From the NCBI GenBank assembly GCA_020635815.1, contig JACJZB010000002.1, forward strand, positions 124,001-188,000: DNA of 64,000 bases, given 5' to 3'. The notes beneath the pieces are model-generated. The model made no database searches, was not told the origin of the DNA, and saw only the letters and a program-made list of their open reading frames with translations. Origin of the DNA: Flavobacteriales bacterium (GTDB lineage Bacteria > Bacteroidota > Bacteroidia > Flavobacteriales_E > Vicingaceae). Below, one piece after another: positions 16,793 through 27,500 of this stretch. Each line of letters begins with the position of its first letter. Within the stretch, counting starts at the first letter, position 1. A program made the translations under genes and the position numbers.

Positions 16793-19240
16793 TTAATTTT
16801 CTATACTTTCTTTTTCAATATATTTAACCTCCAACTCATCCAATTCAATATCTTCATCTTCATCAAAAATTTCAATTAAAGGTTCTTTTTTAAATGCTTT
16901 TGTGGTTAATGCTTTATCTAAAGATAATAATAAAGATGGTAAAAGTACAAGGTCAGCTAAAATTGCCATTGTTAATGTAAACGATACTAAAAAGCCTAAA
17001 GCCACAGTTCCTCCAAAACTTGACACAGTAAACACTCCAAAACCAAAAAACAAAATAGTTGAAGTGTATATCATACTTACTCCTGTTTCTCTTAAAGCTA
17101 ATAAAACTGCTTTTTTAATGCCTATTTTATGAATTTTGAGCTCTTGTCTATATTTTGCTAAAAAGTGTATCGTGTCATCTACAGAAATACCAAAAGCAAT
17201 ACTAAATATTAATATTGTTGATGGTTTTATTGGGATTCCTATGTATCCCATTAATGCAGCTGTTGTTAATAAAGGCAATAAATTTGGGGTTAATGACACC
17301 AGTACCATTCTTATAGAGGAGAATAATACAGACATCAAGGAGGCAATTAATAAAATTGCTAAAGCAAGACTTGTAAATAAATTTTCAACTAAATAATCCG
17401 TCCCTTTAAGAAAAACTACACTTGTACCTGTTAGGGTTACATTATAATCTTTTGGCGAGAAAATAGAATCTATCTTAGGTCTAATTTCATTTAATAGCAC
17501 ATTCATTTCTTGCGTTCCAATGTCAGCCATTTGGAAACTAACTCTTGTTATTTGATTTGCTGAATCAATAAATGATGAAAAATCTTTTTTTACACTATCC
17601 TGAGTTACATAACTTTTTAGTTTTTTTAATTCTGTTGCTGGTGGTAAAATATAAAATTTAGGTTTACCTTTTCTGTACGCTTGGTAAGAAAACTGAATAG
17701 CTTCTACGATTGAAAGTGGTTTCGAAAATTCATCATAAGATGACATTTCTTTTTGTAATTTTTTAATCTTGTATAACGTTTTACCATTATCTGCAAAAAC
17801 GCCTCCTTTCTTTTTTGTATCAATTACCACTTCAAAAGGCATCACACCTTTAAAACTCTTTTCAAAAAACTTTAAGTCTTGTACAATAGGGTCGTCTTTA
17901 GGTAAATCATCAATAATATTACCTGTTGTTGTTATTAATGATATTCCATATAAACCAAACCCTAAAATAATAAATGTAACAACATAGACTTTCTTACGGT
18001 GAAAACTTACAATATTGACAAGTACGTCAACCATTTTTACCATCAACTTGTTTTCAAGATGTTTTGTATGTTTTTGTTTAGGAGGAGCTAAAAAGCTAAA
18101 TATTATTGGAATTAATAAAATAGATAACGTAAAGACCATAAAAATATCTAGTGCTGCAACAATTCCAAACTCAACTAAAATAGAACTCTTCGTAAAAATA
18201 AATGTAGCAAACCCTAGAGCTGTAGTTGTATTGGTAAGAAAAATAGCATTTCCTGTTTTTTGAATCACTCTACTTAGCGACCTTGCTTGATTGCCATGTT
18301 TTTTATATTCAGAATGATATTTATTCAATAAGAATATACAATTGGGAATTCCAATTACAATAATTAATGGTGGAATTAATCCTGTTAAAATAGTAATCTC
18401 AAAACCAAATATTGAGAGTAAACCCATTGCCCATATTACGCCAATACAAACAACCAGCATTGAGTACATCATTACCTTAAACGACCTAAAAAAGAGGTAT
18501 AGTATAAAAGATGTAATAAGTATTGATAAGATTAGGAATATCTTAATTTCATCTGCTACTTTAGTAGAAGAATTAGCTCTAATATATGGCAATCCTGATT
18601 TATGGACTTTTATCCCTGTAACACTTTCAAACTTAACCACTTCCTCATCAATTGCATCAAAAATTCCATTCCTGTATTTTGAATCTAATACTTCTCGATT
18701 AAGGGTTATTGCAATAAGTGAGGCATTTGTTGAATCTGAATATAAAAACCCCTCATAAAAAGGGTAGTTATGCAAAACTTTCTTTAAAGAATCTACTTCA
18801 GCCTGTGTTGTTGGCTTTTGCTTTACAATTTGTTCAAAATCAAATCTCTTTTTTACTGAATTTTTACGAAGTGTGTATGCACTTGCTACTGATAAAGCTT
18901 GTGTGGTTCCATCAACAACAACCTTTTTACCAGTTTTTTTAAAGTCAACTCTTATCTCTTTAATGTTCTTCGTTAAATCATACCAAGCATTAAAATTAGT
19001 TAACTCGTATAGTTTCTCACTTTTAATTCCAATAACAACTACACTTCCGTCTTGACCAAAATTTTTCTTAAAATTATCATAAGAAATAAAGGTAGAATCT
19101 GTTTTTGGAAGCATTTGAGCCATCTGATAGCTCATTTTTGCATATTGAGCAAAATAACCCATTACCCCAGTAATTACCCCTAATACAATTAAGATGGCAA
19201 TTCTATTTTTTAATATGAGTTTCGAAATTTTAAACCACAT
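16793..19240 (-). CDS. MMPL-type RND superfamily exporter
   Basis: This 815-residue protein has twelve predicted membrane helices in two halves: one near the N-terminus, five around 230-390, one near 418, then five around 640-790. Each half also has a large periplasmic loop. The second half keeps an acidic pair in the transport helix (GISVDDTIHFLAKY). The equivalent place in the first half (IGIPNCIFLLNKY) lacks it. The tail of about 35 residues is very acidic. Proteins of this group export lipids or hydrophobic molecules, but no substrate is known here. Company with polyprenyl and sugar-nucleotide genes hints at envelope lipid or glycan traffic (inference). A 7-bp hairpin (19247-19271) lies just upstream of the start. 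Confidence 0.85.
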   Translation of the reverse strand: MWFKISKLILKNRIAILIVLGVITGVMGYFAQYAKMSYQMAQMLPKTDSTFISYDNFKKNFGQDGSVVVIGIKSEKLYELTNFNAWYDLTKNIKEIRVDFKKTGKKVVVDGTTQALSVASAYTLRKNSVKKRFDFEQIVKQKPTTQAEVDSLKKVLHNYPFYEGFLYSDSTNASLIAITLNREVLDSKYRNGIFDAIDEEVVKFESVTGIKVHKSGLPYIRANSSTKVADEIKIFLILSILITSFILYLFFRSFKVMMYSMLVVCIGVIWAMGLLSIFGFEITILTGLIPPLIIVIGIPNCIFLLNKYHSEYKKHGNQARSLSRVIQKTGNAIFLTNTTTALGFATFIFTKSSILVEFGIVAALDIFMVFTLSILLIPIIFSFLAPPKQKHTKHLENKLMVKMVDVLVNIVSFHRKKVYVVTFIILGFGLYGISLITTTGNIIDDLPKDDPIVQDLKFFEKSFKGVMPFEVVIDTKKKGGVFADNGKTLYKIKKLQKEMSSYDEFSKPLSIVEAIQFSYQAYRKGKPKFYILPPATELKKLKSYVTQDSVKKDFSSFIDSANQITRVSFQMADIGTQEMNVLLNEIRPKIDSIFSPKDYNVTLTGTSVVFLKGTDYLVENLFTSLALAILLIASLMSVLFSSIRMVLVSLTPNLLPLLTTAALMGYIGIPIKPSTILIFSIAFGISVDDTIHFLAKYRQELKIHKIGIKKAVLLALRETGVSMIYTSTILFFGFGVFTVSSFGGTVALGFLVSFTLTMAILADLVLLPSLLLSLDKALTTKAFKKEPLIEIFDEDEDIELDELEVKYIEKESIEN

Positions 19241-19351
19241 AGCGTTATACTCTAGATTACTTTAAGAGTATGCAAATATCATAAAATTAAAAAGGATTAC
19301 TTGAGAATTAATGGTATTATTCCCAAAAATATTAATTCGTGAATTAATTAT

Positions 19352-21091
19352 TTACTCTTCTCGCTTTTGAATATTATTTGAGGTTGAAGTTTTCTTCACA
19401 TGCCTCAAGTTTTGAATGTGCATAATACTAGGCTGATAACCTGATATATTAGATTGGAGTAATCTATAATTCTCGTTGTACCATAATGGAACGATAGGTG
19501 CGTCGTTGATCATCATTTGCTCAGCTTTTAAGCATAATTCATTTCTCTGTGTTTCATCCATCGTTGTTATTGCCCTTTCATAAAGTTTGTCAAACGCTTT
19601 GTTTACATATCTGGATGCATTAGGAAATGAGCCTTCTTCTAGTGAGGAAGGCACTGTGCCTCCGTATGTAACGCTTAAAAAATTATCTGGAGAAGGAAAA
19701 TCTGCCAACCATGCTGCAATTGACATGTGAGCTTCTCCAACTGCTTCTGCTCTCAATTTCTCTGCAAATGAAACCGAAACTATTTCTACATTAATGTTTA
19801 ATGATGTTCTAAATTCTTTTTGAATTTCCAAGCCAACTCTTAAAGCTTGGCTTTCCTTACCACTATTATAAAGTTTTAAAGTAGGAAATCCTTCGCCATT
19901 TTTATAACCTGCCTCTGCTAGTAGTTGTTGTGCTTTTTCTATATTGTATTCTAATCCAACTATTGACTCATAATCATAATCTTTAATTGCAGGAGGAACG
20001 ATACCATTATTTGCAGGTCCGTATGCCTCACCATTTAACACCACATCAACAATTTTAGTTTTATTTATACACATTGCTATTGCTTGTCTTACCTTAACAT
20101 TGTTCAATGGTTCTACTAACGTATTAAATTGAAGGTAGGATGTTACTAATTCTGGATACCTTCCCAATACATACTTAGGTGGCTTTGCTTCAAAATCAGA
20201 AATTTGGTTTTCTACAACGGTTTTAATTGACGCCGAAGGCAGGTCAACTATCACATCTAACTTTCCTTCTTGAAACATTTCTAATTTTTCTTGACTATTG
20301 CTTACATAATAAACTACTACCTTATCTAAATAAGGTAGGTTGTTACCTTCTTTATCTCTCATGTAGTAATTTTCATTCTTAGTAAGAACCGTTTTTAATT
20401 CATCTTCATTATGTTTCTCAAATTTAAAAGGGCCAGTACCAACAAAGCAATCTGTTTTATTTTCAAAAGCTTCTCTTGGCACTATTGAAGTATTAACTAT
20501 TGCTAAAGAGTTTAAGAAATTAGCTGATGGCTTCAACAACAATATTTCTACTGTATTTTCATCAAGTATTTTTATTCCTTTCACTTCGTTAATTGCCTCA
20601 TTTTCGTGAAAGTCAGCTGCTCCTATTATCGTGTTTCTAAATAGATTGTAAGTGTAATTTCCTTCAATATTTGAGCAAGCTCTTTCTAGGCTGTATTTTA
20701 CATCTGCTGAAGTTACTAGTCGGCCCTTACCTCCTTCAAAGCAAGTATTGTCATGAAAAAAAACATTATCTTTTAAGTAAAAGGTATAAATAAGCCCGTC
20801 ATCACTTACCTCCCATGATTCAGCAATTGAAGGCTCAATAGATAAATCTTTCTCATTAAACCGAAGCAAGCCTTCATAAATCTGACCCAATACCTGAACA
20901 GAAAACCCATCTACTACCTTTACAGGGTCAAATCCTTGTATATTTTCACTTAACGCCAAATTAAAAATCGCTTCTTCTGAAGTTGCCTCAGCAACAACCT
21001 CTTTTCCCTTCTCTTTCTCTTCTCCACCACAAGAGAAAAATAATATTCCTACTAACAATATAGCTATTGTCCCTCTTAATTTTATCATCAT
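19352..21091 (-). CDS. ABC transporter solute-binding lipoprotein (SBP family 5)
   Basis: This protein of about 579 residues has a lipoprotein signal (ILFFSCGG). It matches the extracellular solute-binding protein family 5, which includes DppA/OppA peptide and NikA nickel binders. Family blocks are GQIYEGLLRF near the N-terminus, SWEVSDDGLIYTFYLKDNVFFHD and VRQAIAMCINKTKIV. I place the start at ATG 21091 (or 21088). The longer frame starting with TTG at 21112 overlaps the predicted -7 promoter element. No permease or ATPase genes lie nearby, so the binding protein is an orphan. It is divergent from the TetR efflux operon. The ligand is probably a peptide, unproven. Confidence 0.85.
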   Translation of the reverse strand: MMIKLRGTIAILLVGILFFSCGGEEKEKGKEVVAEATSEEAIFNLALSENIQGFDPVKVVDGFSVQVLGQIYEGLLRFNEKDLSIEPSIAESWEVSDDGLIYTFYLKDNVFFHDNTCFEGGKGRLVTSADVKYSLERACSNIEGNYTYNLFRNTIIGAADFHENEAINEVKGIKILDENTVEILLLKPSANFLNSLAIVNTSIVPREAFENKTDCFVGTGPFKFEKHNEDELKTVLTKNENYYMRDKEGNNLPYLDKVVVYYVSNSQEKLEMFQEGKLDVIVDLPSASIKTVVENQISDFEAKPPKYVLGRYPELVTSYLQFNTLVEPLNNVKVRQAIAMCINKTKIVDVVLNGEAYGPANNGIVPPAIKDYDYESIVGLEYNIEKAQQLLAEAGYKNGEGFPTLKLYNSGKESQALRVGLEIQKEFRTSLNINVEIVSVSFAEKLRAEAVGEAHMSIAAWLADFPSPDNFLSVTYGGTVPSSLEEGSFPNASRYVNKAFDKLYERAITTMDETQRNELCLKAEQMMINDAPIVPLWYNENYRLLQSNISGYQPSIMHIQNLRHVKKTSTSNNIQKREE

Positions 21092-21109
21092 AATATCTTC
21101 TTTAAAGAC

Positions 21110-21140
21110 CAAATATACTAAAATCGATATTCGAATTCAA
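21110..21140 (-). promoter_or_regulatory. Predicted promoter for the solute-binding protein gene
   Basis: On the minus strand, TTG (21140-21138), a 20-bp spacer and TATATTTG (21117-21110) match the Bacteroidota consensus. The start would be near 21103, giving a short leader to the ATG at 21091, and this decides against the longer TTG start. Confidence 0.55.
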
Positions 21141-21241
21141 TAGCTATGACTTTTTACAAAAAAAAACTTAATCCCATTCATCTTAATTTATTTATGTTTC
21201 ATCTACAAAATAAATCTTAAAGTCTAAATATTTTTAATTTA

Positions 21242-21269
21242 GGAAACGTTATTAATGTTTTTCGTTTCC
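21242..21269. promoter_or_regulatory. Candidate TetR operator (inverted repeat)
   Basis: GGAAACG (21242-21248) and CGTTTCC (21263-21269) form a perfect 7-bp inverted repeat with a 14-bp spacer. A further GTTTCC half-site lies at 21282-21287. The site sits just upstream of the TetR gene and its -7 box (21288-21295), where an autorepressor would be expected to bind. Confidence 0.45.
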
Positions 21270-21287
21270 ATTGTTAATATAGTTTCC

Positions 21288-21295
21288 TATGTTTG
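21288..21295 (+). promoter_or_regulatory. Candidate -7 element for the TetR efflux operon
   Basis: TATGTTTG fits TAnnTTTG and lies about 18 bp before the ATG at 21314. The TTG inside it could be read as a start of a longer protein but is better explained as promoter. The -33 element is weak. Confidence 0.5.
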
Positions 21296-21313
21296 CACTT
21301 TAAAATAATAATT

Positions 21314-21943
21314 ATGGACAAACAACATCAACTAATTACTGATATTACCATGCTTTTTTTGAAGTTCGGTATTAAAAGTCTCACCATGGATGATATTGCT
21401 CGTCATATGGGAATTTCTAAGAAAACACTCTACCAATATGTTACCGATAAAAATGATATTGTAGTAAAAGGGGTTAGCATTATGATAGAGCATGAAAAAC
21501 AAATACTTTGTGCCACAAATAAATCAAGTGCTACTGCAATAGACGAGTTAATTGGCGTTACTAAATGTGTGAGCTCTGAAATTGGAGAAATGCACCCTTC
21601 AGTAATTTTTGACATTCAAAAATATCATCCTGAAGCATGGAAATTATTGGAAAATCATAAAAAATCTTTCGTCCACAATATGATGCTTAAAAACTTAAAA
21701 AGAGGAATAAAAGAAGGCTATTATCGAGAAAATATTAACCCCGAAATTATTGCTAGCATATATATTGGAATGGTTGATCACATCTTAAATCCTGAAAATC
21801 CAATTAACAAAAATATAAGTATTGACAAGATGCACTCTGAGATAATTCGATACCATATTAAGGGCATAGCAAATGATAAAGGAATAGAATACCTTAAAGA
21901 AGCCCTTAAAAACAATGAGAACGATAAATTCGATTTAGACTAA
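21314..21943 (+). CDS. TetR/AcrR family transcriptional regulator
   Basis: This protein of about 209 residues starts at ATG 21314 (MDKQHQLITD). The N-terminal TetR DNA-binding domain reads FGIKSLTMDDIARHMGISKK and then TLYQYVTDKNDIV, the usual helix-turn-helix and following helix. The remaining helices form the dimer/ligand domain and are not diagnostic. It heads an operon with TolC, HlyD-type and RND genes (12 bp to the next gene), so it probably represses this pump and its own gene in response to a toxic ligand. The inverted repeat at 21242-21269 is the likely operator. Confidence 0.88.
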   Translation: MDKQHQLITDITMLFLKFGIKSLTMDDIARHMGISKKTLYQYVTDKNDIVVKGVSIMIEHEKQILCATNKSSATAIDELIGVTKCVSSEIGEMHPSVIFDIQKYHPEAWKLLENHKKSFVHNMMLKNLKRGIKEGYYRENINPEIIASIYIGMVDHILNPENPINKNISIDKMHSEIIRYHIKGIANDKGIEYLKEALKNNENDKFDLD

Positions 21944-21954
21944 ATAATAAAATA

Positions 21955-23292
21955 ATGTATAAAACAATCACAACAATCTATTTTTATTCACTTGTTGCTT
22001 TTTCTTTTGCTCAAGAAACGCAAAGTTTTACGCTTGCTCAAGCTCAAAGCTACGCCCTTGAAAATAATTATGACAAAGTAAACGCAGAAAGCGATTTATT
22101 AATTGCAAAAAAGAAAGTGTGGGAAACTACTGGTATTGGGTTACCTCAGGTAAATTTTGAGGCGAAACTTCAAAACTTTATTGATTTACCAACAAGCCTT
22201 ATTCCTGCGAGTGCTTTTAATCCAAATGCTCCTGCTGGTGAGTTTGCTGAATTAAAATTTGGAACTAATTACAATAATAGTGCTACCATTTCAGCGAACC
22301 AATTGTTATTTGATGGCTCTTACCTTGTTGGTTTAAAAGCGGCAAAAGTTTATAAAGAATTTTCTGAAAAGAATGTTACAAAAACTGAAATTGAAGTTAA
22401 AGAAGATGTGGCTCAAGCATACTACCTTACACTTGTAGCTGAGGAAAACAAAAAAATATTAAACGAGATTGCAACAACAACAGAAACATTGCTCAATGAA
22501 ACTACAAAAATATACGAGGAAGGTTTTGTTGAGGAACAAAATATTGACCAGCTAAGACTTACATTAAACGATATCAATAATTCTTTGGTTTATGCTGAGC
22601 AACAATTGTCTATTGCAAAAAATTTATTAAAATTTCAGATAGGTTATGATATAAAAAATGAAATTGGACTAACTGACAATATTGAAGCTTTATTAAAATT
22701 AGCTGACCCCGAAAATAGCATAAGCAAAGAGTTTGATGTTACAAACAATATAAACTATCAAATGGTTAAGGTTAATGAAGAGCTAATGAAGCTTAATTTT
22801 AATAAAGAAAAATTTTCTTTTGCTCCTTCTATCGCTGCATTTTTTAGCCATACACAGCAAAACATGAGCGACGACTTTGACGCCTTCAGTGGTGGCAAGT
22901 ATTATCCGCAAACCTTGTGGGGGATTTCTTTACAACTACCTATTATTTCGGGTGGAATGAGATTAGCAAAAACTGGCCAAGCAAAGGTTGAATATTTAAA
23001 AGCACAAACTACTTCTAAAAAAGTAGAACAAAGTTTAATGTTGCAAGCTGAGCGAAGCAAAGCCGAGTACACATCTGCATTAAGCATTTACAACAACCAA
23101 AAAGAAGGCGTAACACTTGCTAAAAAAATTAATAATCAATCCATTATGAAATATAATGAAGGTGTTATTTCTAGCTTAGAATTAGCTCAAACGCAAAATC
23201 AATATTTAGATACAGAAGCAAAATACATCAAATCCTTACTCGATGTGTTTAATGCAAAATCAAACTTAAATAAAGCTCTAGGCACTAATTAA
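21955..23292 (+). CDS. TolC-family outer membrane efflux channel
   Basis: This 445-residue protein has a Sec signal peptide (VAFSFAQ) and the two-repeat coiled-coil architecture of TolC. It opens with FTLAQAQSYALENNYD and a second helical repeat appears after about residue 230 (VTNNINYQMVKVNEELMKLN). QLPIISGGMRLAKTGQAKVE is the conserved turn of the second half. It forms the outer-membrane exit duct of the tripartite pump encoded with the next two genes. It sits between the TetR gene and the adaptor gene with short gaps, all one strand. Confidence 0.88.
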   Translation: MYKTITTIYFYSLVAFSFAQETQSFTLAQAQSYALENNYDKVNAESDLLIAKKKVWETTGIGLPQVNFEAKLQNFIDLPTSLIPASAFNPNAPAGEFAELKFGTNYNNSATISANQLLFDGSYLVGLKAAKVYKEFSEKNVTKTEIEVKEDVAQAYYLTLVAEENKKILNEIATTTETLLNETTKIYEEGFVEEQNIDQLRLTLNDINNSLVYAEQQLSIAKNLLKFQIGYDIKNEIGLTDNIEALLKLADPENSISKEFDVTNNINYQMVKVNEELMKLNFNKEKFSFAPSIAAFFSHTQQNMSDDFDAFSGGKYYPQTLWGISLQLPIISGGMRLAKTGQAKVEYLKAQTTSKKVEQSLMLQAERSKAEYTSALSIYNNQKEGVTLAKKINNQSIMKYNEGVISSLELAQTQNQYLDTEAKYIKSLLDVFNAKSNLNKALGTN

Positions 23293-23319
23293 TCAGAAAA
23301 AAACTAACTCAAAATAAAA

Positions 23320-24474
23320 ATGAAACAAGTAACATTAATATTAAGTATTGCAATAATAGTTGCGTCTTGCGGCTCAAAGTCATCAGAGAATCAAAGTGTA
23401 GCTCAGTTGCACAAAACAAAAGATTCATTAAAAACAATTTATGATAATCTTGCTTTACAAATTGCAGAAATTGATAACCAATTAAAAACATTAGACACCA
23501 CAATTACACTTCCTATTGTAACAACAAAAAATGTTGAAGTAAAAGCATTTAGTCATTTTCTTGAAGTGCAAGGTGCAGTAGAAACAGGGGGTAATGCTAC
23601 ACTTTATCCTGAAGCAAACGGAACTATAATTAGCATTGTAGCAAAAGAAGGGCAGCGAATAAATAAAGGTGATGTTATTTTACGAATTGAAGCTGGAATA
23701 TTGCAATCTTCTTTAAAAGAACTAGAAACTAACTATGATTTAGCGAAACAAATTTTTGAAAAACAAGAAAGATTGTGGAAGAATAAAATAGGCTCTGAAG
23801 TAGATTATTTACAAGCAAAAACAAACAAAGAAGCTTTAGAGCAAAAACAAAAAACCATTAAAGAACAATTAGATATGTATGTGGTTCGCTCTCCAATTAC
23901 TGGAGTGGTAGATGAAATTATGCCAAATGTTGGTGAAGCAGCAAACCCAGCTATGCCAGTAGCTCGTGTAATTAATTATAACGATACTTATATTAAAGCA
24001 GATGTTTCGGAAGATTACATTACCACCATTAAAAAAGGCTCATTGGTAAAGGTGTTTTTTCCATCTTTAAACAAAGAGTATGAAGCTAAAGTGGATAGAA
24101 CTGGAAATTATATCAATCCTGGAAACAGAACATTTAAAGTGCATGTTTCTTTAAATGATATTGATGTTGATTTACAACCCAACTTATTGGCAGACATTCA
24201 TTTAAGAGATTATTACCAAGATAGTGCTATAGTTATTCCATCAAGCATTATTCAACAAGATAGAAAAGGGAATGAATATGTTTATTTAACACATCAAGAA
24301 GGGAACAATGAAGTGGTAAAAAAGGTGATTTTAAAGACAGGCGTTTCTTATAAAAACGAAACAATTGTATTGGAAGGGTTAAAAGGACATGAGTTATTTA
24401 TTGATAAAGGAGCAAGAAGAGTACAAGCGGGAGATATTGTAGAAATAGTAGCTCCACAAACCAATGAAAACTAA
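23320..24474 (+). CDS. RND efflux pump periplasmic adaptor (HlyD/AcrA type)
   Basis: This 384-residue adaptor is a lipoprotein (lipobox IIVASCG, Cys about residue 17). An N-terminal coiled-coil stretch precedes the lipoyl half-motif EGQRINKGDVILRIEAG. An alpha-hairpin about residues 125-185 follows, then the second lipoyl half (VRSPITGVVDEI). The beta-barrel and membrane-proximal domains close the protein. It connects the RND permease to the TolC channel. The gene lies 27 bp after tolC and 32 bp before the permease, in one operon. Confidence 0.9.
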   Translation: MKQVTLILSIAIIVASCGSKSSENQSVAQLHKTKDSLKTIYDNLALQIAEIDNQLKTLDTTITLPIVTTKNVEVKAFSHFLEVQGAVETGGNATLYPEANGTIISIVAKEGQRINKGDVILRIEAGILQSSLKELETNYDLAKQIFEKQERLWKNKIGSEVDYLQAKTNKEALEQKQKTIKEQLDMYVVRSPITGVVDEIMPNVGEAANPAMPVARVINYNDTYIKADVSEDYITTIKKGSLVKVFFPSLNKEYEAKVDRTGNYINPGNRTFKVHVSLNDIDVDLQPNLLADIHLRDYYQDSAIVIPSSIIQQDRKGNEYVYLTHQEGNNEVVKKVILKTGVSYKNETIVLEGLKGHELFIDKGARRVQAGDIVEIVAPQTNEN

Positions 24475-24506
24475 GATTAAACAAGGTATTTAATTCATAA
24501 CGAATA

Positions 24507-27500
24507 ATGGAAAAAGATAATCAAAATAAAAAATCAAAACTTAAAACTTTTGGGCTATCAAGCTTATCAGTAAACAACCGTACAACTGTATTTGTATTAA
24601 CGTTTATTGTTTTAATAGCTGGGGCAATATCCTATATATCGATGCCTCGTGAGGCATTTCCCGAAGTAATTACTCCTGAAATTTATGTGGGCACACCATA
24701 TCCTGGGAACTCATCTGAAGACATAGAAAAGCTTTTAACAAGACCCATTGAGAAAGAAATAAAATCGATAACAGGTATTGATAAAATCACATCCTCATCC
24801 GTTCAAGGATATTCTTCTATTCGTGTTGTTTTTGATTTTAGTGTAACGCCAGAAAAAGCTTTGCAAAAAGTAAAAGATGCTGTAGATAAAGCCAAAAACG
24901 ACCCTGAATTTCCAACCGATTTACCGGCAGAACCAGATGTTTTTGAAATGAACTTTTCTGAGTTAACTCCAGTAATGAATGTTAACCTTTCGGGAGATTT
25001 TTCGGTTGAATTATTAGAAGATTACGCTAAAATCATTGAAGATGAAATAGAAGCGTTACCACAAATTACTAAGGTTGATATTAGAGGTGTTCAAGAAAAA
25101 GAAGTGAAAATTAAAGTAGATGTTCAAAAAATGGAGTCTATGGAAATTAGCTTTAATGACATTGAAAATGCCATAAGTTCCGAAAACATGACTATTTCTG
25201 GTGGTGATGTTTTGGTGGACAACATAAAAAGAACCGTACGTACTGTTGGAGATTTTAAAGATTGGAAAGACATCGGAAATCTAATTATTAAACAAGAAAA
25301 ACAAAACATTGTTTATTTAAGAGATGTTGCGGAAGTTTCTTTTGAAGGAAAAGATAGAGAATCTTATGCTCGGGAATTTGGAAACCCAGTGGTAATGTGC
25401 GATGTTTTTAAAAGAAGTGGAGAAAATTTAATTGATGCTTCAGAAGCGATAAACGATATCATAGCCGATTTAAAAGAAAATGAATTTCCTGAAAGTTTAG
25501 TTGTAACAATTACTTCCGATATGTCGGAAAAAACAAGAACGCAAGTAAGCGAACTAGAAAACAGTATCATTTTTGGAATGTTGTTGGTTATTGGTGTTCT
25601 TTTATTCTTTTTAGGATTGAGAAATGCGTTGTTTGTTGGGGTAGCAATACCTTTATCTATGTTTATTGCCTTTATGATTTTAAGTGCAATAGGCGTTACA
25701 TTAAACATGATGGTATTATTTTCACTGGTATTAGCATTAGGGATGTTGGTTGATAATGGAATTGTGGTTGTAGAAAATATTTATCGTTTAATGGATGAAG
25801 GATATTCTCCCATTAAAGCCGCTATATACGGCGCTGGCGAAGTAGCTTGGCCAATTATAGCAAGTACAGCCACTACATTAGCTGCATTTTTACCTTTGGC
25901 TATTTGGCCAGGATTAATGGGTGAGTTTATGAAATATCTACCGATAACATTAATGATTGTATTAGGCTCTTCTTTGTTTGTGGCATTGGTAATAAACCCC
26001 GTTTTTACAGCAGTATTTATGAAGCTAGAAGAAAAACCTGCTAACAAAAAGAAGGTCTTAATCATTTCTGTTTCTTTAATAGTTTTAGGCTTGTTATTTT
26101 CTTTGTTAGGTTCAATGGGCTTCGGAAACCTAGTTGTAGCAGCAGGGTTAATTTTTGGTATTAACACTTTCTTTTTTACGCCAGCAACTAAAAAGTTCCA
26201 AAACAATATTTTACCAAAATTAGAAAATGGGTATCAAAAATTTTTAACAAGTGTTTTAAAAAGAAGAAGACCAGTGTGGGCTATTTTAGGGACATTTGGT
26301 TTGTTAATCTTTTCATTTCTGCTGTTAAGCGTAGCTCAACCTAAAGTTGAATTTTTTCCTTCAAACATGCCCAACTACTTAAATATTTTTATTGAAATGC
26401 CGATAGGTACAGATATAGAAGCAACCAATAAAGTTGCTATAGAAGTAGAGACTAGGGTGAAAAATTATTTTGATGAAGAAATTAAAGTAAGAGGTAAAAA
26501 TGTAAAAAGAGATTTCATTGTTGAATCTATTATTGGTCAAGTTGGTAAAGGAACTTCAGATCCAAAGCAAGGCGTTTCAATGAATAATACTCCTCACAAA
26601 GCAAGAGTTACTGTTTCTTTTGTTCCTTTTAACGAACGTAAAGGGTTGAGTACAAACGAAATAATGAATGAAGTGCGTAGTTTGGTAAAAGGAATCCCTG
26701 GTACTCAAATTACGGTTGACAAAGATCCGGCAGGCCCTCCAACGGGAGCTCCTGTAAACATTGAAATTACTGGTGATGATTATGAATTGTTAATTGATGA
26801 GGCTGAAAAAATGAAACAGTTTATCAGCAAACAAAACATTCCTGGTATTGAAGAGTTGAAATTAGACATTCAAACAGGTAAGCCAGAATTGTTAATTAAT
26901 ATCGACAGACAAAAAGCGAAGCGTTTCAACTTATCTACGGGTCAAATAGGTAGTGCAATCCGTACTGCATTATTTGGTAAAGAGGTTTCTACTTATAAAG
27001 AGGGTGAAGATGACTACGATATTGTAGTAAGAATGAACGACCACTCAAGATATAGTATTGATAATCTAATGAACCAGAAAATTACATTTAGAGATCCATC
27101 AAACGGTAAAATTAGTCAAGTGCCTATTTCAGCAGTTGCTAAAGCACAAAAATCATCTACTTATAGTGCTATTAATCGTAAAGATTTAGACCGTATGATT
27201 ACTGTTCAGTCGAATGTATTGGAAGGCTATAATGCAAATGAAGTAGTGGCAGCTATCAAAAAATCATTAGATGGTTATGAAGTTGAAGATGGTCACCGAT
27301 GGAAATTTACAGGACAACAAGAAGACCAAGCCAAAGAAATGTCTTTTTTAAGTACCGCTTTAATGGTTGCTGTATTTTTAATTTTCTTAATCATTGTAGC
27401 TCAATTTAACTCTATATCTGCACCCGTAATTATCGTTACAGCAGTGGTTTTCAGTTTAATTGGAGTGCTGTTAGGTTTGGTTATTTTCCAAATGGATTTT

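Noticed and set aside
16902..19055. Several plus-strand open frames opposite the MMPL exporter gene
   Set aside because: They are low-complexity antisense shadows of a long, well-supported gene, with no family similarity.
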